Positions 9,550 to 21,640 of a DNA stretch of 64,000 bases are shown in pieces. Within the stretch, counting starts at the first letter, position 1; each line of letters begins with the position of its first letter. Origin of the DNA: Bolinopsis microptera (taxonomy: Eukaryota; Ctenophora; Tentaculata; Lobata; Bolinopsidae); assembly GCF_026151205.1 (NCBI RefSeq), contig NC_087076.1, positions 23,122,828 to 23,186,827 of the forward strand, read 5' to 3'. The position numbers were made by a program, and so were the translations under genes. The notes under the pieces are model-generated. The model saw nothing but the letters and a program-made list of their open reading frames with translations, made no database searches and was not told the origin of the DNA.

Positions 9550-11038
9550 TGTACACGCAGGGCCAGTTTAATATACACGAGTATATTATCTGCTACACAG
9601 TGAGAGCTGTTTAAACCGACGCAAAAGCAATTAACTGATAAGACAGTAAAAACTTTAAACAGAACCCCTAATGTCTGCTAACAATTTTTCTTCTAATCCT
9701 AATGTGAGCCTTGTCTCTAAAAACTTACTGAACTAGCGTTTCGGTGTGTGCAAAAGCTTCCAGGCACGTGCATTCCTTGCCCCGTTAGTTACCTGTCCTT
9801 CCAAAACCAAACAAGCAGTCAAGGACAAAAAGTCATACACCAAATGGGCATTATATTTTATGAATTGTTTTACATCTTTTTATTCTGTAAAATGTGCTAA
9901 AATTAAATTTCTTGTTTCATTGAAATTTATTGTTTCATTGAATAGAATAATAGTACCTACGCATATTGCTTATTTGACAAAAACGCCGCCGACTGCCGAG
10001 GTTTATAATTTATAAACTCGGCTTAATTTTACTACTTTTAATATCCTGTATGTGATTTATTAGGCAAGAATATCGAAGACAACAGTTAACTTCCTGTATG
10101 CTATCTTAGATCACTGATCTATTTGGTCAGGAAATCCGAAGAAAATATAGGAAAGGAATGTGTCGTTGATTATGCTCACAAATTTCCTGCACATAAAAGC
10201 ATTATAAAACTCGGATATCAAACATTATTCATGAATTCAGGAGACATAAAGAAGCTTTCCCTCATATGTATATATGTATATACTACATATATAAATATAT
10301 ATTAATATATATCGTCATTCCGCCGAATCATTATTCTTTATGTTTAATGTTCCTTTACCCTTCACACTCTATTTAGTCGATCAGTTTACCCGACCCAGGT
10401 TAATTTCGTTATTTATCAGCCCACCTAAAGATTTTATTCCATTGAATATACAAAGCGTTTATTTTTATCCTAGTCATCAGGATCACGCGTTGCAAGAAAC
10501 TTTTTAGTTCATAGTAGCCATTTACAAGACTGACTTAGACTACGTGGCAGGGTACGATAGATTTATATTTTGGCGGCCATATTTCAAGAGATGCTTAATC
10601 TCTCGGTTTGGACGTTTGGAGGGAGTAAAATTACATTATAAATAAACTAGTGTAACCCGTGCCTTCGGCCGGGACTTTACTGTCACAGTTGCAATGTAAA
10701 AGTATACAACCGCATTATATATTTTATATCACGCATAACGCTGTCTTATGAAAGTATGATATCTCCCTACAGTTGAAACAAAGCGGCCGCAAGAGTGAGC
10801 TCTAAGCTTATAGTATTACGTGGGGCTAAACTAATTACGGTACATGTTATCCTCCTCGTTCTCTCTCCCATCCATTTATGTCACATTTCTGGAACAAAAT
10901 CATCAATTAAACCACTTACCACCGGCCGATTTTTATAAAATTTGCTTATGGGCTTCGTCAGAGTTTTGTCAGCACTATACCGAAAAAACCAGTCCCGTAA
11001 CTATTACCGTTTTTTTTTGTATAACCGTTCGGAAATTA
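9550..11038. other. No gene seen
   Basis: AT-rich spacer. Short frames at 9746-10305 have no recognisable domain, and 10260-10310 is a TATA-rich low-complexity stretch. Confidence 0.5.
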
Positions 11039-11088
11039 CACACACACAGACACACAGACACACAGACACACAGACACACACACACATT
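11039..11088. repeat. (CA)n / (CACACAGA)n microsatellite
   Basis: Alternating CACACAGA and CA units. Confidence 0.95.
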
Positions 11089-11279
11089 CTGGTGTTATTA
11101 AGTTGATGTGAAAAATCTATAAATGAAGTTAGGACGAATACTGTATTCCCTGTATTACAGTCCGCTCTGAAGAATGCATATATCCCTGAACAATCGCATA
11201 TTATCCTCGATAACTCACTTTTCGTCCTGCACTTCAGGTAACAGGGAACTGACTTCCAATCGAATTTCAATTAGATGAT

Positions 11280-11600
11280 AGCGGTGCTTTATTGAAATAA
11301 TGATCCCTGGAGGTCTAGTAAAAATCTTGGGTCGCAGACTGACAAATCTGACATTAACCACAGAATCGTCTTCGCAAATTCCACCTTATAAATCATTTGG
11401 CTTATTACGCGACGTACTAGACAGTTGTTTTATTTACGTTGTTTTATTTATGTTATTTCATTCACATTGTTTTATTTAGGCTGTAATTTTATTTACGTTG
11501 TTTTATTTAGGTTGTTTATTCATGTTGTTTTATTTACGTTGACCACGTTTTATTTACGTTGACCACTCTTTCACAGTTTGTTATTAAGCTTTTAAGTAGT
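11280..11600. repeat. Dispersed repeat plus TTTATTTACGTTG minisatellite, copy 1
   Basis: Begins with AGCGGTGCTTTATTGAAATA and CCCTGGAGGTC, and continues into an array of degenerate 13-bp TTTATTTACGTTG units. The same two blocks in the same order recur at 28865-29360; the first block alone recurs at about 32610. Confidence 0.8.
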
Positions 11601-11754
11601 AAACTATTTTGTTTTCTATATCATAATTTTGGAGTACACATTGGCATACACTCACATTCCACATTCACAAGCATATGAGCTCACCTGGTCCAATGAGCGG
11701 AAAACGGAGAACAAGCTCTGATGACGTCATAGTCACGTGACCTCAGGCTCATAA

Positions 11755-11995
11755 TCACGTGACATCAGACCCAATCAATTGGGTTCTGGCCTGGTCAGCT
11801 CCCTGGGTAACACGACTCCTGTCCGACAGCGACATCTGTCCGACAGCGACATCTGTCCGACTCAGGGTACCAGAAAAAAACGACATCTGTCCAAAATTGT
11901 GATCTGATTTCAATACGACATAATTCCAATTAGAGACATGATATGAACTTTTACTTGCTAATTTGTATACGTAACATTTCCGATTTGAGATATGA
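11755..11995. repeat. Left copy of an inverted pair rich in GACATCTGTCCGACAGC
   Basis: Contains tandem GACATCTGTCCGACAGC units. The reverse complement of the same block occurs at 13265-13420. Each copy lies beyond the 3' end of an RTE-like fragment that points toward it. Confidence 0.7.
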
Positions 11996-12009
11996 TCTGA
12001 GCCATAGTT

Positions 12010-12290
12010 CACTGCCTGCCTGCTTGCCTAGGTCGATCCAGATGAAATCTGGAACGAGTTTCGTGTCAACGCTTCTCTCCATTTATCTCTATCACACATG
12101 AGCAAACGCAGCTGGTCAGGTTCCATTCCAGTGTCTTTAAGTAGAACGTCCGGGAAGGTCTTATGTGGTCGTCCTCGATAACGCTGGCCATAGGATGGTT
12201 GCCAAAAAGGAGTTGTTGAGCAGGTTGGTCCTGTAGACGGTAGACATGTCCTGCAAAACACAGTCTTCGTGTCTTTATAATATCTGTCCC
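12010..12290 (-). pseudogene. RTE-like LINE, C-terminal fragment
   Basis: The minus-strand translation has RGRPHKTFPDVLLKDTG followed by LLMCDRDKWREAL. This is the usual C-terminal end of RTE-type endonuclease/reverse-transcriptase proteins (GRPxxxFxDxLxxDxG ... DRxxWR). 5'-truncated as usual for LINEs. Confidence 0.7.
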
Positions 12291-12570
12291 CGATGGAATC
12301 TTTCCGTAAAGAACGGCGTTAGGTGTATGTGATTTCTTCTTTTGTTACAGCAGAAGTAGGCTAGAAACTGTGACATCAACATGTTTCTAGTTAAAATGGA
12401 GAGTGTTCTGGGCAGGATCCTCTGAAGCTCTTGCTACACGGCGTTAACTGTATCCGTGCATTACCATTCCCGGGTGTCAGTAGCGCGAGTCTAATGCTCG
12501 GACCCACTCCAGAGTGAGGAACAAATAGTTTACTACCATAGTTTATTTTCATGTCGATAAATTGGACAAT
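12291..12570. other. Spacer between opposed RTE fragments
   Basis: No supported gene. It separates the minus-strand fragment from the plus-strand one. Confidence 0.4.
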
Positions 12571-13070
12571 AGTTTAAATGTTATATATATATAAATCTGG
12601 AATGCGCAGGGACTTAAAGATCCGTGTCTTTCGAGCAACGGTTGAGCCCGTACTCCTGTACGGCTCTGAAGCTTGGACGATAAGCCAATCTATGACTAAG
12701 CGGATCAATGGATGCTACACTAGAATGCTCCGGATGGCCTTGAACATACGTTGGCCACAAATCATCAACAACAGTGATTTATACGGCAACATCCCCAAGC
12801 CATCAGCGATGATAGCCTCCAGAAGAATGAGACTGGCTGGACATGTAGCCAGGCATGACGACCTTCTGGCAAACCAACTTCTGTTCTGGGACCCTCAGCA
12901 TGGATACAGGAGACCGGGGAGGCCCCACCTTACGTTTCTGGACATGCTAAAGAAGGACACCAGCCTTTCCTGTGTTGAAGAGATAAGATCTGTTATGCTT
13001 GACCGCGACGTGTGGCGAGGAATCGTAGTTGCTCGGACCAAGAAGCCGACTTAAGTCAGTCAGTAAGTCA
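12571..13070 (+). pseudogene. RTE-like LINE, C-terminal fragment
   Basis: An open frame of about 155 codons encodes the end of a LINE reverse transcriptase: LLYGSEAWTI, RLAGHVARHDD, YRRPGRPHLTFLDMLKKDT and DRDVWRG. The frame is intact to its stop near 13052, and a short AAGTCAGTCAGTAAGTC tail follows, as LINE 3' ends often have. The endonuclease and RT core are missing. Confidence 0.8.
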
Positions 13071-13264
13071 AATCTCCATACCGCTGTCTTACTCATGTAG
13101 GCTGTGTCCTGTGATGTGATCGACAGCTTGTTACAGCTTGTTAGTGTACGGCTAGCACGATCCTGTCCTCAAATAGTCAATCACGTATCGATGGATCAGA
13201 TCTCAATGGGTCACATCAGCATTAGAGCAATGGGAGCAACGTCACGAGATTACCCGTGAGCTTG

Positions 13265-13420
13265 TGAAATACCAATGTGAACCGAAATTACAATATGATC
13301 CGAAATTCGGACAGATGTCGCCAAAAACGACTCATGTCCGACAGCGACATCAGTCCGAAATCCCTAATTCGGCTGTCGGACAGATGTCGCTGTCGGACAG
13401 ATGTCGCCCAATCGAGACCC
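13265..13420. repeat. Right copy of the inverted GACATCTGTCCGACAGC pair
   Basis: Reverse-complement partner of 11755-11995. Contains two tandem TGTCGCTGTCGGACAGA units plus diverged ones. Confidence 0.7.
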
Positions 13421-13689
13421 CTGATCTCATGGGACCTAGTGGTTAGCCATCGTGGTTTGTGTGGGATTAAGACCTACGAGTGCGTGAAATGTTGAGTCTT
13501 TCAGTGAAGTTACACCAACTGTTACGCTTACTTAACTGATGGTGGAACCGCATGATATTGGTACTGATAATTAATCTATTAATGACGTGGTTAAACTTGA
13601 TGGGTCGTTTGCGATTCGGACGAGTGGTTGGTATGCGACCACAGTTAGGACACAGCGTCTAGCTCTGTTTGCAAACATCTCATTATCAC

Positions 13690-15515
13690 GGGATTTTCAC
13701 TAGCCTTCAGGAAATCGTTGCCCGCAACTTTTGTCGCATAGCACCCGTGGCCTTCATAGAGTATTAATGGCAAAGTGTGCCAATGACCTAGCTCGAATCA
13801 AGAAACTTGAAGACGAGATTGGATTAATTTGCTATGAGATCAAGGAAGCTATAGTCCACCATCTCGATCAAGGTGAAAAGAGAGCAGTGGATAAAATTAA
13901 AGTCAATCATAAATACTTTTACTCATACGCTAAATCCTTTTCTAAACTGCCCGGATAAGTCACTACCTACATTTACATTTTACAGTGTCACCTATCACTA
14001 GTAGGGATACAGAACTGGTACTCACACCTAACCACATCGTGGAAGCTATATCTGAGATTAAGCTGGACTCTTCACCGGGGCCTGATGGTATTTATGCTAT
14101 TCTCCTCAAAAGATGTGCTTCAAGCTTGAGTGTTCCGATTCATCTCTTCTGGTCTGAGTCCATGTATACAGGCATCGTCCCAAGTTTCTACAAGACTGAT
14201 ATGTTACACCGCTTTCAAGAAAGGTAGCAGGTGTGATGCTGCTATAACTACAGACCGGTTACTCTGAGCTCACATGTAGTCAAAGTCTATGAAAGAGTGG
14301 TCAGCATCTCGAAACCAACAATTTGTTATCTGACAAACAACATGGCTTCAGATCGAACAGAAGCTGTTTGACCCAAATGCTCGATCACTTTGACGACATC
14401 TTTGAAGGGTTTACTCAGGGGAAATACACAGACTCCATTTACCTCGATTTCGCCAAGGCTTTCGACAAAGTTGACTTGGACCTTCTTTTGTTTAAGTTAA
14501 AGAGATACGGATTTCACGGCAAACTTCTAAGTTGGATCCAGTCAGTTCTCTCTGACCGTGAAACTGAACAGGTTGTAGTCCTAAGGCTAAACGGTGTTCA
14601 TTCGGACAGTGTCAGGGTTCTAAGAGAAGTGTGTTAGGACCACAATTATTCACTTTTTTTTATTAACGATCTAGAGCTAGCTGTTACCTTTTCTTACTTC
14701 TAAGGTAAGCTTCTTTGCTGACGATACTAGGGTCTCCAAACGTATCGATTGCTTTGAGGACTGTCTGCTGCTTCAGGCTGATCTGTACGGTATTCTCGAC
14801 TAGTCACGCTGCAACAAAATTTAGCTCCACGAACAGAAGTTTGAGCTCCTGAATCGTCTCCACAGGCACAACAGAAAGAGCCACGTTTCTGAACTCCCTT
14901 TTTACGTGGAAATTCTACTTTACAAGGTGTCCAGCGAGAACATACTACATCCCGTTGAGAACGTTATGGACCTCGGAGTTATGGTATCAAGCGATCTGAA
15001 CTGGTCCAAACAGATCGGTAATATGTTCAAGAAAGCTAGAAGCACACTGTCATGGGTTTTTAGTGTCTTCAAAACTCGTGATAGGACCGTAATGACTACC
15101 CTATATAAGTCTTTGGTCAGAAACCTACTAGAGTACTGTTGTCCGCTGTGGGACCCTGTTAAGGTGTTGAGATCCAGCTTTTGGAACAGACATGGTACCC
15201 GAGCAATCATCCCTTCCCTGTTTAGGTTGAGTGTCTTGAGCAACAAGATAGCTCATTTGCTGTAAGAGGACCAAAACTATGGAACAAAGTGCCTGACAGT
15301 ATTAAAGCTGAAGCTACGTTTGAGTCGTTTAAAGCTATAGTTTGTCCAAGTTTATTGCTTTGATACCGGACAACCCTCTGATTTCCGGTTATAGCTGCAG
15401 CTGGTCTAATTCCCTGGTAGACTACTCGCCATCAAGGTGGTCAGATCAGAAATCTGATGACCCCTCCTGCTACGAGGATAACCTCAACCAAAGTAACCAT
15501 AAACCAAAGTAAGTA
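13690..15515 (+). pseudogene. CR1/Jockey-like LINE reverse transcriptase, decayed
   Basis: Successive frames on the plus strand carry reverse-transcriptase blocks in the right order: SSPGPDGIYAILLKRC near 14080, KQHGFRSNRSCLTQ near 14340, YLDFAKAFDKVD near 14445, a DDTR active-site relic near 14720 (reading FADDTR in another frame), and NVMDLGVMVSSDLNWSKQI near 14960. Frameshifts and stops separate the blocks, so no protein can be made. The tail ends in AACCAAAGTAA-type units at about 15480-15515. The endonuclease is missing (5' truncation). Clade assignment is from motif style only. Confidence 0.85.
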
Positions 15516-16745
15516 ACTCTCGGCCGTTTTAGACCACCTCACCCTCCATCAGACACTTTACAGCTATTATACAAGAATTACGTTATTCACAATAGCTATG
15601 AAGATATCCACCTAAAGTGTTAGATCATTTTGCACAAGGCTTTCTCTCCCCCGGTCCCAGTGAACCTCTAGGCTCTGACTCAGGTCCTTAAACTGAGATC
15701 ATGATATCATGAGATTCTGATGAACCACAAGGCGCGTCACAATTTTCATTTTTATCAGACTCATAACATTAGTGAACAGCAAACAATTCTTCGTTCAATT
15801 TCTAAATATTTTTTTTAGACAAATTATATTGAAATAAACAGGATGAATATTCTTTGTAGAATAATGACTACATCGCTAGTTAGGACTACATCGCTAGTCG
15901 CGAAAGCTTCGAACTGTAAAGATCAAATAGAAATTTAGCGGAAAATATTGCCAAAGTAGATGTTTTTTGCGTACCAGGATTTTTGCGTACCAGGATTTGC
16001 GTACCTGGCACGGATTTAAAAAAATCCGTGCCTCTATTCCCCGAGAGTTTCCACGCCAACTGGCGGGATCTCTGCCCACACTACGCCCCTCGTTGTGTGA
16101 ATCCGGTTTTTGACCCACACCATGTGGCCCGTCACCACATGGCGTAGTGTGGGCAGACCTTCGGGGAATAGAGGCGTAGTGTGGGCAGACCCTTAGCATT
16201 GATTGAATGACACCAAATGAAACATGTAATTTGAAAGATACCATTACCTGCTGGTTTAATGCAATAATCCTTTTTCCGCTGTTTCTATTTATAAACTGTT
16301 CATAACTGTGAGTGTGACCATGACCAGCTTGAGCTGTACTGAAGTCTTCCAAGTTTAAACATTTCTAAGCTTTTTTAAACTGCAAAAAAAAAAAAAAAAT
16401 TATTTCGTCTGCTAGGGATAAAATATCAAAATAGGCACACATTTTAAGTATATTTACTTTTTATAAAAAGCACATTCAATTTAATACATATAAAAAATTA
16501 CTTAACTTGCTTGATTCTGCACTAGTTTGACGATCTTAGACCCGAAATTGAACGGGAGAATCGACTTAAAATATACTTAAATTTTCAGAAATATGTTAAG
16601 ATTTCCCTGATATAAATGATTTAACACAAATTTGTATTATTCTTATACTAGTTTGTAAAATAATAAGTACATTATCAATAATGATAATATGATAAAATAT
16701 TAATTGTTTCATTTTTATCAAGTTGTAAGTGAGTGGTAAAACGTC
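15516..16745. other. Spacer with hairpins, upstream of the secreted-protein gene
   Basis: Contains a perfect stem of 11 bp, GGCACGGATTT, at 16007-16032, and a GTGTGGGCAGACC phrase repeated in both orientations (about 16060-16200). From about 16380 the sequence is homologous to the block at 29340 upstream of the pseudogene copy, and should hold the promoter; no clear TATA or initiator was identified. Confidence 0.5.
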
Positions 16746-19700
16746 ATGACGATAACGATCATCATTTTGACGACCCTACTGTGGTCATCAGTCAAAGGTA
16801 ACATTTTATATTATAAAATCTTTACTAGTCAGTGGTGATTACCACACACAGCTCACCGCCATCATCGAAGCTTGCAAATATCTCTCAACTTATAACAACA
16901 CACACATCATCATATGGTCTGACAGTCTCTCATCCATACAAGCTATATCCTCGATCTCAACGAGGAGTGGAACTACTAGAGACTGTTATGACATCCTCAA
17001 TGCTATCGGATACACCTAGCTCTAGAGAACCGATGGATAGCTGTACACATCGGATTGTGGGGTAATGAAAAAGCAGATGAGCTGGCCAAGATTGGTACAA
17101 CCAGTGAATCCACTTTGAACTGCCCAATTCCACAATCTTACATCAAACGCCTGATCGACGACAAAGTCACCAGACTAAATCAGGAAACCTGGTTAACTGA
17201 TGGTCCCAGAGTCCAGACACACCAAACTGACACTCGGTCACAAAAACATCAACATCATCAAAAATCTTAACACTACACTCAGCAACAACAGACAAAATTA
17301 CAGAACTGCAGTGCACCTCATCACAGGACAATGTGGCTTAAACAAACACCTCCACAACATCCGCAAATCAAGCACCAGCGCTTGTCCCATGTGCGGCGAC
17401 GGAGAGGAAACTATTTCACACTTTCTAGGACAGTGTCCGGCTATTGCCCAAATTAGAGGTCAATATTTCCAGGACTATTACCTCTCCGTTAATGACATAT
17501 TCGACAACCAACACATCTCCACTATATTGTCAACTTCACAAACCACACAAAACGCTTAATTGTGCCAGAGGAGCTGGACCAGACTGGTGTAACATAGCGA
17601 CTACTTACACATCGTCTTAGCTCACCTTTCCCTTCCACGCCCAGCTGCCACTTAAGCGTACATACACGACATATCTTACAACACTTACCATCATCCTACA
17701 TCACACATTCTAATTCCCCCGGCATCCTACCTTAGGACTGTCATGCCCAAGAGGTAGGCAAAGCATCCACATGCTATCCTCTCGTGGGCCACCCAGGCCC
17801 AGCCTTTCTATAAAAATAAAAAAAAGATAAACACCCTCGATTAATTTGTAACCTTCTACGATGTTCACAGCTGAAGATATTTGACAAACAAGAAAGATGG
17901 TAAAAAGTGGGAAAAGTAGCAAAAAGTGGCCTTAAGACATGTGGAAAATTTTAGAAAAGTTAGTCAGCCTAATAACGTCATAAATCCTTTGGAAGCTTCT
18001 TGTGTCGGTAGATCGATTTTTTCAGACGATCTGTCTGTATTCTGTACTATAGTACTATCTTTGCACTCTGCACTGCCAGTTCCAATGTCCATATCATGCA
18101 AAATATAGACCTTATAAGGTAATCGGGACGTCAAATTTTCCATGACAGTTGGCACGAGTACTGAATAGACTGTGCCTGCAGTCACGTCAGGCACGGATTT
18201 TTAGCTAGGCACGGCTTTTGAAAAGCCGTGCGCGACGTGCCTGAGGAGTTGTCACGTATCCTTGGCACGCCCTATAAACACAATACGTACCTTTGGTCAT
18301 TACATCTGACCGCACCATGACAACAGTCATGGTGACAACAGTCATAGTATGGTCGGGCCCTTAAAGTTAAATTCTGAGAATAAACTATGGGCGACATTCT
18401 TACAATTCCTTTACAATTTTGCTAGAACACCTCTTCTTTAAATTCATGATATTCATTAATCGTTGCTCAGTAGTCATGAGTTAAACATACAATTAACAGG
18501 TTGGTTACCAGTCCAACGTGGGGTGGAAATAGAGCGGGATCTTTCTGCGACACCTTTAGAAATTAGCACTAATAGTGAGCTGGGGAGCGACGATATGGTG
18601 GGAGTGTACTTCCACTCAGCTGACGGAGGGAATGCAGGATCACTCTGGCTCAACTTCCTCTCTACTGTACAATACAACCTCGGCTTGTGTCTTACCCCAT
18701 GGACTCCCCTTGGTAATGATCCCCCCTCTGCTACTGACAAACTGTGGCGTATCACTCTAATCAAAACTGAAGGTGTTAGACTAGTGATACACTGTAATGA
18801 GGTGGAGGTGCTCAACGTCAAACTGCTATCAACGTGTAGTTACAGTAGTTGGAGCAATGCCTGGAACAGAGAGGTGACAAAAATAAAGTTCGATTACAAC
18901 GACAAAGCATCTGATTACTACGGAACAAAACCAGGTGACTAATAGCAACAAGCATTGGTTTAACAAAGTAACAATAACTTTAATTTATAAATAAACCACC
19001 TTGCTGATTTTCTCGTAAGCTCGTGATTACGTGTTTTCTGTCTAAATTTCAAGTGTGTTATTTAACATAATATAACACATATAATTATATAGGGTATGGG
19101 ATATAGGATTATGGGTTTTGGTCAAATATCGTCTCTTTTTGATTATAATGTCAGAATAATTTACAAAGTCGTATATATTTACATAAACGTATAACTTCAT
19201 TAATATTAATATTAATGGGAAAAGCGAGCGACCGAGTTCATTATCGGTATCATTTTGCATTTGCAGACGGTCAATCAATTTAATATCATTTCCTTTTGTT
19301 TGGGAAAGAGAGACACTGGCAGCGGTCCACTCTACCCATGATTATTGGTTTTGGCCCAATAACGTATGCGAAATGCGAATAAACATAAACTGAAATACTG
19401 ACGTCAACAAGCAAAGATTAGTAATTGTAAATTTGATATTACGATATGAGGTCCCATCACAGATGCTCGAAATGAATTCCTGTGAATGAAATGCAACTAT
19501 TGTATGTCTGTATGTGAACACCCGCTCACACTTTGACACCTATCCAATATTCAAATAAAAGCGAACCATCCCTAAATTCTAAAAGGGTACTTCGAATCTT
19601 AAGCTGCTTGCCAGCGGCGAAACTTGCAACTAATACTTGACTAAACTCAACTATACTTGCAGACGATTGTTTTGCGGGCCAGTTTCTGGATCAGACAACT

Positions 19701-19824
19701 GGCTGTACAGACTGTCCGGCAGATGAATGGAGTGCACCAAACATAGATCCTACCTGCACTGCCTGTCCAACTGGAAAAGGGGTAGCCTCTGGAGCAGGAA
19801 CACAAGAAAGTGACTGCACATTGA
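16746..19824 (+). CDS. Secreted protein: signal peptide, FAMeT-like domain, Cys-rich exon (5' part)
   Basis: Three exons joined by matching phase. Exon 1 (16746-16797) encodes MTITIIILTTLLWSSVK, a classical signal peptide, ending phase 1 before GTAACA. Exon 2 (18500-18934) starts after TTAACAG, begins WLPVQRGVEIE and continues with DDMVGVYFHS, LWRITLIKTEGVRLVIHCN and KIKFDYNDKASDYY. This pattern resembles the Methyltransf_FA (FAMeT-like) domain found in many invertebrate secreted proteins; the assignment is from memory of that pattern. Exon 3 (19673-19824) has six cysteines in a TNFR/GCC2-GCC3-like spacing (CTDCPADEW, CTACPTGKG). The gene continues past GTAAGT at 19825, but I found no next exon, so it is partial. 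An acceptor at 18471 would lengthen exon 2 but breaks phase with exon 1. Confidence 0.75.
16832..17826 (+). pseudogene. LINE 3' end (RNase H and Cys/His knuckle) inside intron 1
   Basis: Frames on the plus strand encode an RNase H tail (LWGNEKADELAKIGTT near 17060) and a C-terminal knuckle (CPMCGDGEETISHFLGQCP near 17385), broken by frameshifts. The 3' UTR ends in CCAGGCCCAGCCTTTC and an A-rich tail at about 17826. The pseudogene copy of the host gene at 29.7 kb lacks this insertion. Related 3' ends lie at 38010 (minus) and 7700 (minus). Confidence 0.8.
18209..18231. repeat. Perfect 11-bp stem with 1-nt loop
   Basis: GCACGGCTTTT, one G, then its exact reverse complement, inside intron 1. The GGCACGGATTTT phrase next to it also forms the hairpin at 16007, so both belong to one dispersed repeat. 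A partly mutated copy is at about 31205. Confidence 0.8.
19105..19360. mobile_element. MITE of the CCAAAACCCAT family, rearranged copy
   Basis: Right end GAGAGACACTGGCAGCGGTC...ACCCATGATTA is present, and the interior GGGAAAAGCGAGCGACCGA matches the full copy at 56880. The left end is replaced by a second GGTTTTGGTCAAATAT end. Confidence 0.65.
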
Positions 19825-19861
19825 GTAAGTTGCTGTTTCCTAAAAATTTGAGGGGATTTAA

Positions 19862-20371
19862 GGTGTCAGGTCGGTTCCTCCTACCCTCGTTGCAAACACG
19901 TGATATGACGCAGTTACCAAGGAGACGACACTCTGACGTCACTACAAGGCGTCAGGTCGGTTGCTCCTACCCTCGTTGCAAACTCGTGATATGACGCAGT
20001 TACCAAGGAGACGACACTCTGACGTCACTACAAGGCGTCAGGTCGGTTGCTCCTACCCTCGTTGCAAACACGTGATATCACGCAGTTACCAAGGAGACGA
20101 CACTATGACGTCACTACAAGGCGTCAGGTCGGTTCCTCCTACCCTCGTTGCAAACACGTGATATGACGCAGTTACCAAGGAGACGACACTCTGACGTCAC
20201 TACAAGGCGTCAGGTCGGTTCCTCCTACCCTCGTTGCAAACACGTGATATCACGCAGTTACCAAGGAGACGACACTCTGACGTCACTACAAGGCGTCAGG
20301 TCGGTTCCTCCTACCCTCGTTGCAAACACGTGATATGACGCAGTTACCAAGGAGACGACACTCTGACGTCA
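19862..20371. repeat. 86-bp tandem array, six units, with CRE and E-box in each unit
   Basis: Units begin GGCGTCAGGTCGGTT and step by exactly 86 bp (19948, 20034, 20120, ...). Every unit has the palindrome TGACGTCA (six of six), and five of six have CACGTG. Each also has GTTACCAAGGAGAC about ten bases before TGACGTCA. The array starts about 37 bases after the splice donor of exon 3 at 19825. Units differ by only a few bases. Confidence 0.95.
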
Positions 20372-21289
20372 ATGCTCAGTTAAAATACTATCTAAAGATT
20401 TAATGTCTGATACCCTGGCGGGTCAAAATTATTGATGGTCAACTAATTTTACAATAATAGATAGCTTTGAACATATTAAGATTTTTGAATTTGATTGGCT
20501 TTCCAGAACAATCAAATTCAATTCGACGATTTGTTCCAATTATTACTTCTTAGCAAAATGTTTCGTCAACATGATTTCGATGGTCAACTAATTTCTGTAT
20601 CTATTATTATCATTTATCAGCATCTGTTATATCACGTTTATCTCACGGACAGGTTGGGCATGATCGTTCTTATTCCTTTTAGGAAATTTACCACCTTTTG
20701 TTAAAAATAACCTATGTAGTACCTAACCTTAACCCTAAACAAAGCCAACATTGTTCGTACAACACGTATTGGCTTGCCCATGGTCACGTGATATCGATCC
20801 TGCATTCTGATTCGCTCTAGGGCTGCATGTCTATAAATACCCACACACCCACACACACACCAGTAAGTCAGTGACTTCTTAGTCTGGTCTGATATTGTTA
20901 CCCATTAGTGAAAGTTATTTCTTCTGACCTCGTATTCTTTTTCTCTCGTCTTTTTAAACCATAACAATTTTGGCGAGGATCAAAGAATCAAAGAATTTTT
21001 GCCTGCCTGTTTTAATTTCAGCTGGTATTTTCTCGAAGCCCATAGCCATTTCTATAAAAAATGCCACCATTGCATTTCTGATAGGTCTAGATCTATGCTT
21101 CCCGGAATCAGCATAATGAAGGGAACAAGATGCTGTTGGAATTTTAATTATCCATCTTCCACCCGTAGTCTCTACAAATATTCTTTCTGAGGCCTACTCA
21201 GGAGCTAATTTTGGTGTTTGGTTTTGTGCTTAGAAATAAATAGACCAATTACAAACTGTTTAGATGTTCACATGACATATTTGACGCTC
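20372..21289. other. No gene seen
   Basis: AT-rich, presumed intron or intergenic. A short CA-rich stretch lies at 20840-20860. Confidence 0.5.
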
Positions 21290-21640
21290 ACAATATCTAT
21301 AGTCGCTATATTTACCCAGGTTGAGATCAGGGGTAGTACGTACCAGGACGGGTATTTCTTTACAGTTCAGAGTTGACGAACTTAACCGAGGTGCGCTCAG
21401 TCGGTTTCAAACCATTAATCCTCTCAGTTCCACAATATATTTATAAACGAACTTTTGTGATTATTTTACTTTCAAAATATTAGTGAACTTTTACTGTAAA
21501 TAGGCCAATGATGTACCATTTCGCTTGTAATTTCTGTTCATTGCTTGTTTATTTAACAATTTGGCCATTTTTAATCGTTGAGGACTTAAGTTTCTGTGAC
21601 AATTAGAATGACCAATTTTTGGCGGAAAATTCTGAAATTT
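21290..21640. repeat. Dispersed repeat, copy 1 (partner 25465-25760)
   Basis: Shares CACAATATCTATAGTCGCTA, GTTGAGATCAGGGGTAGTAC and GACGGGTATTTCTTTACA with 25465-25760 in the same order and orientation, about 90 percent alike by eye. Confidence 0.8.

Noticed and set aside
19862-20371. CRISPR array (regular 86-bp repeats)
   Set aside because: Whole units are repeated without variable spacers, and the context is a eukaryotic intron.
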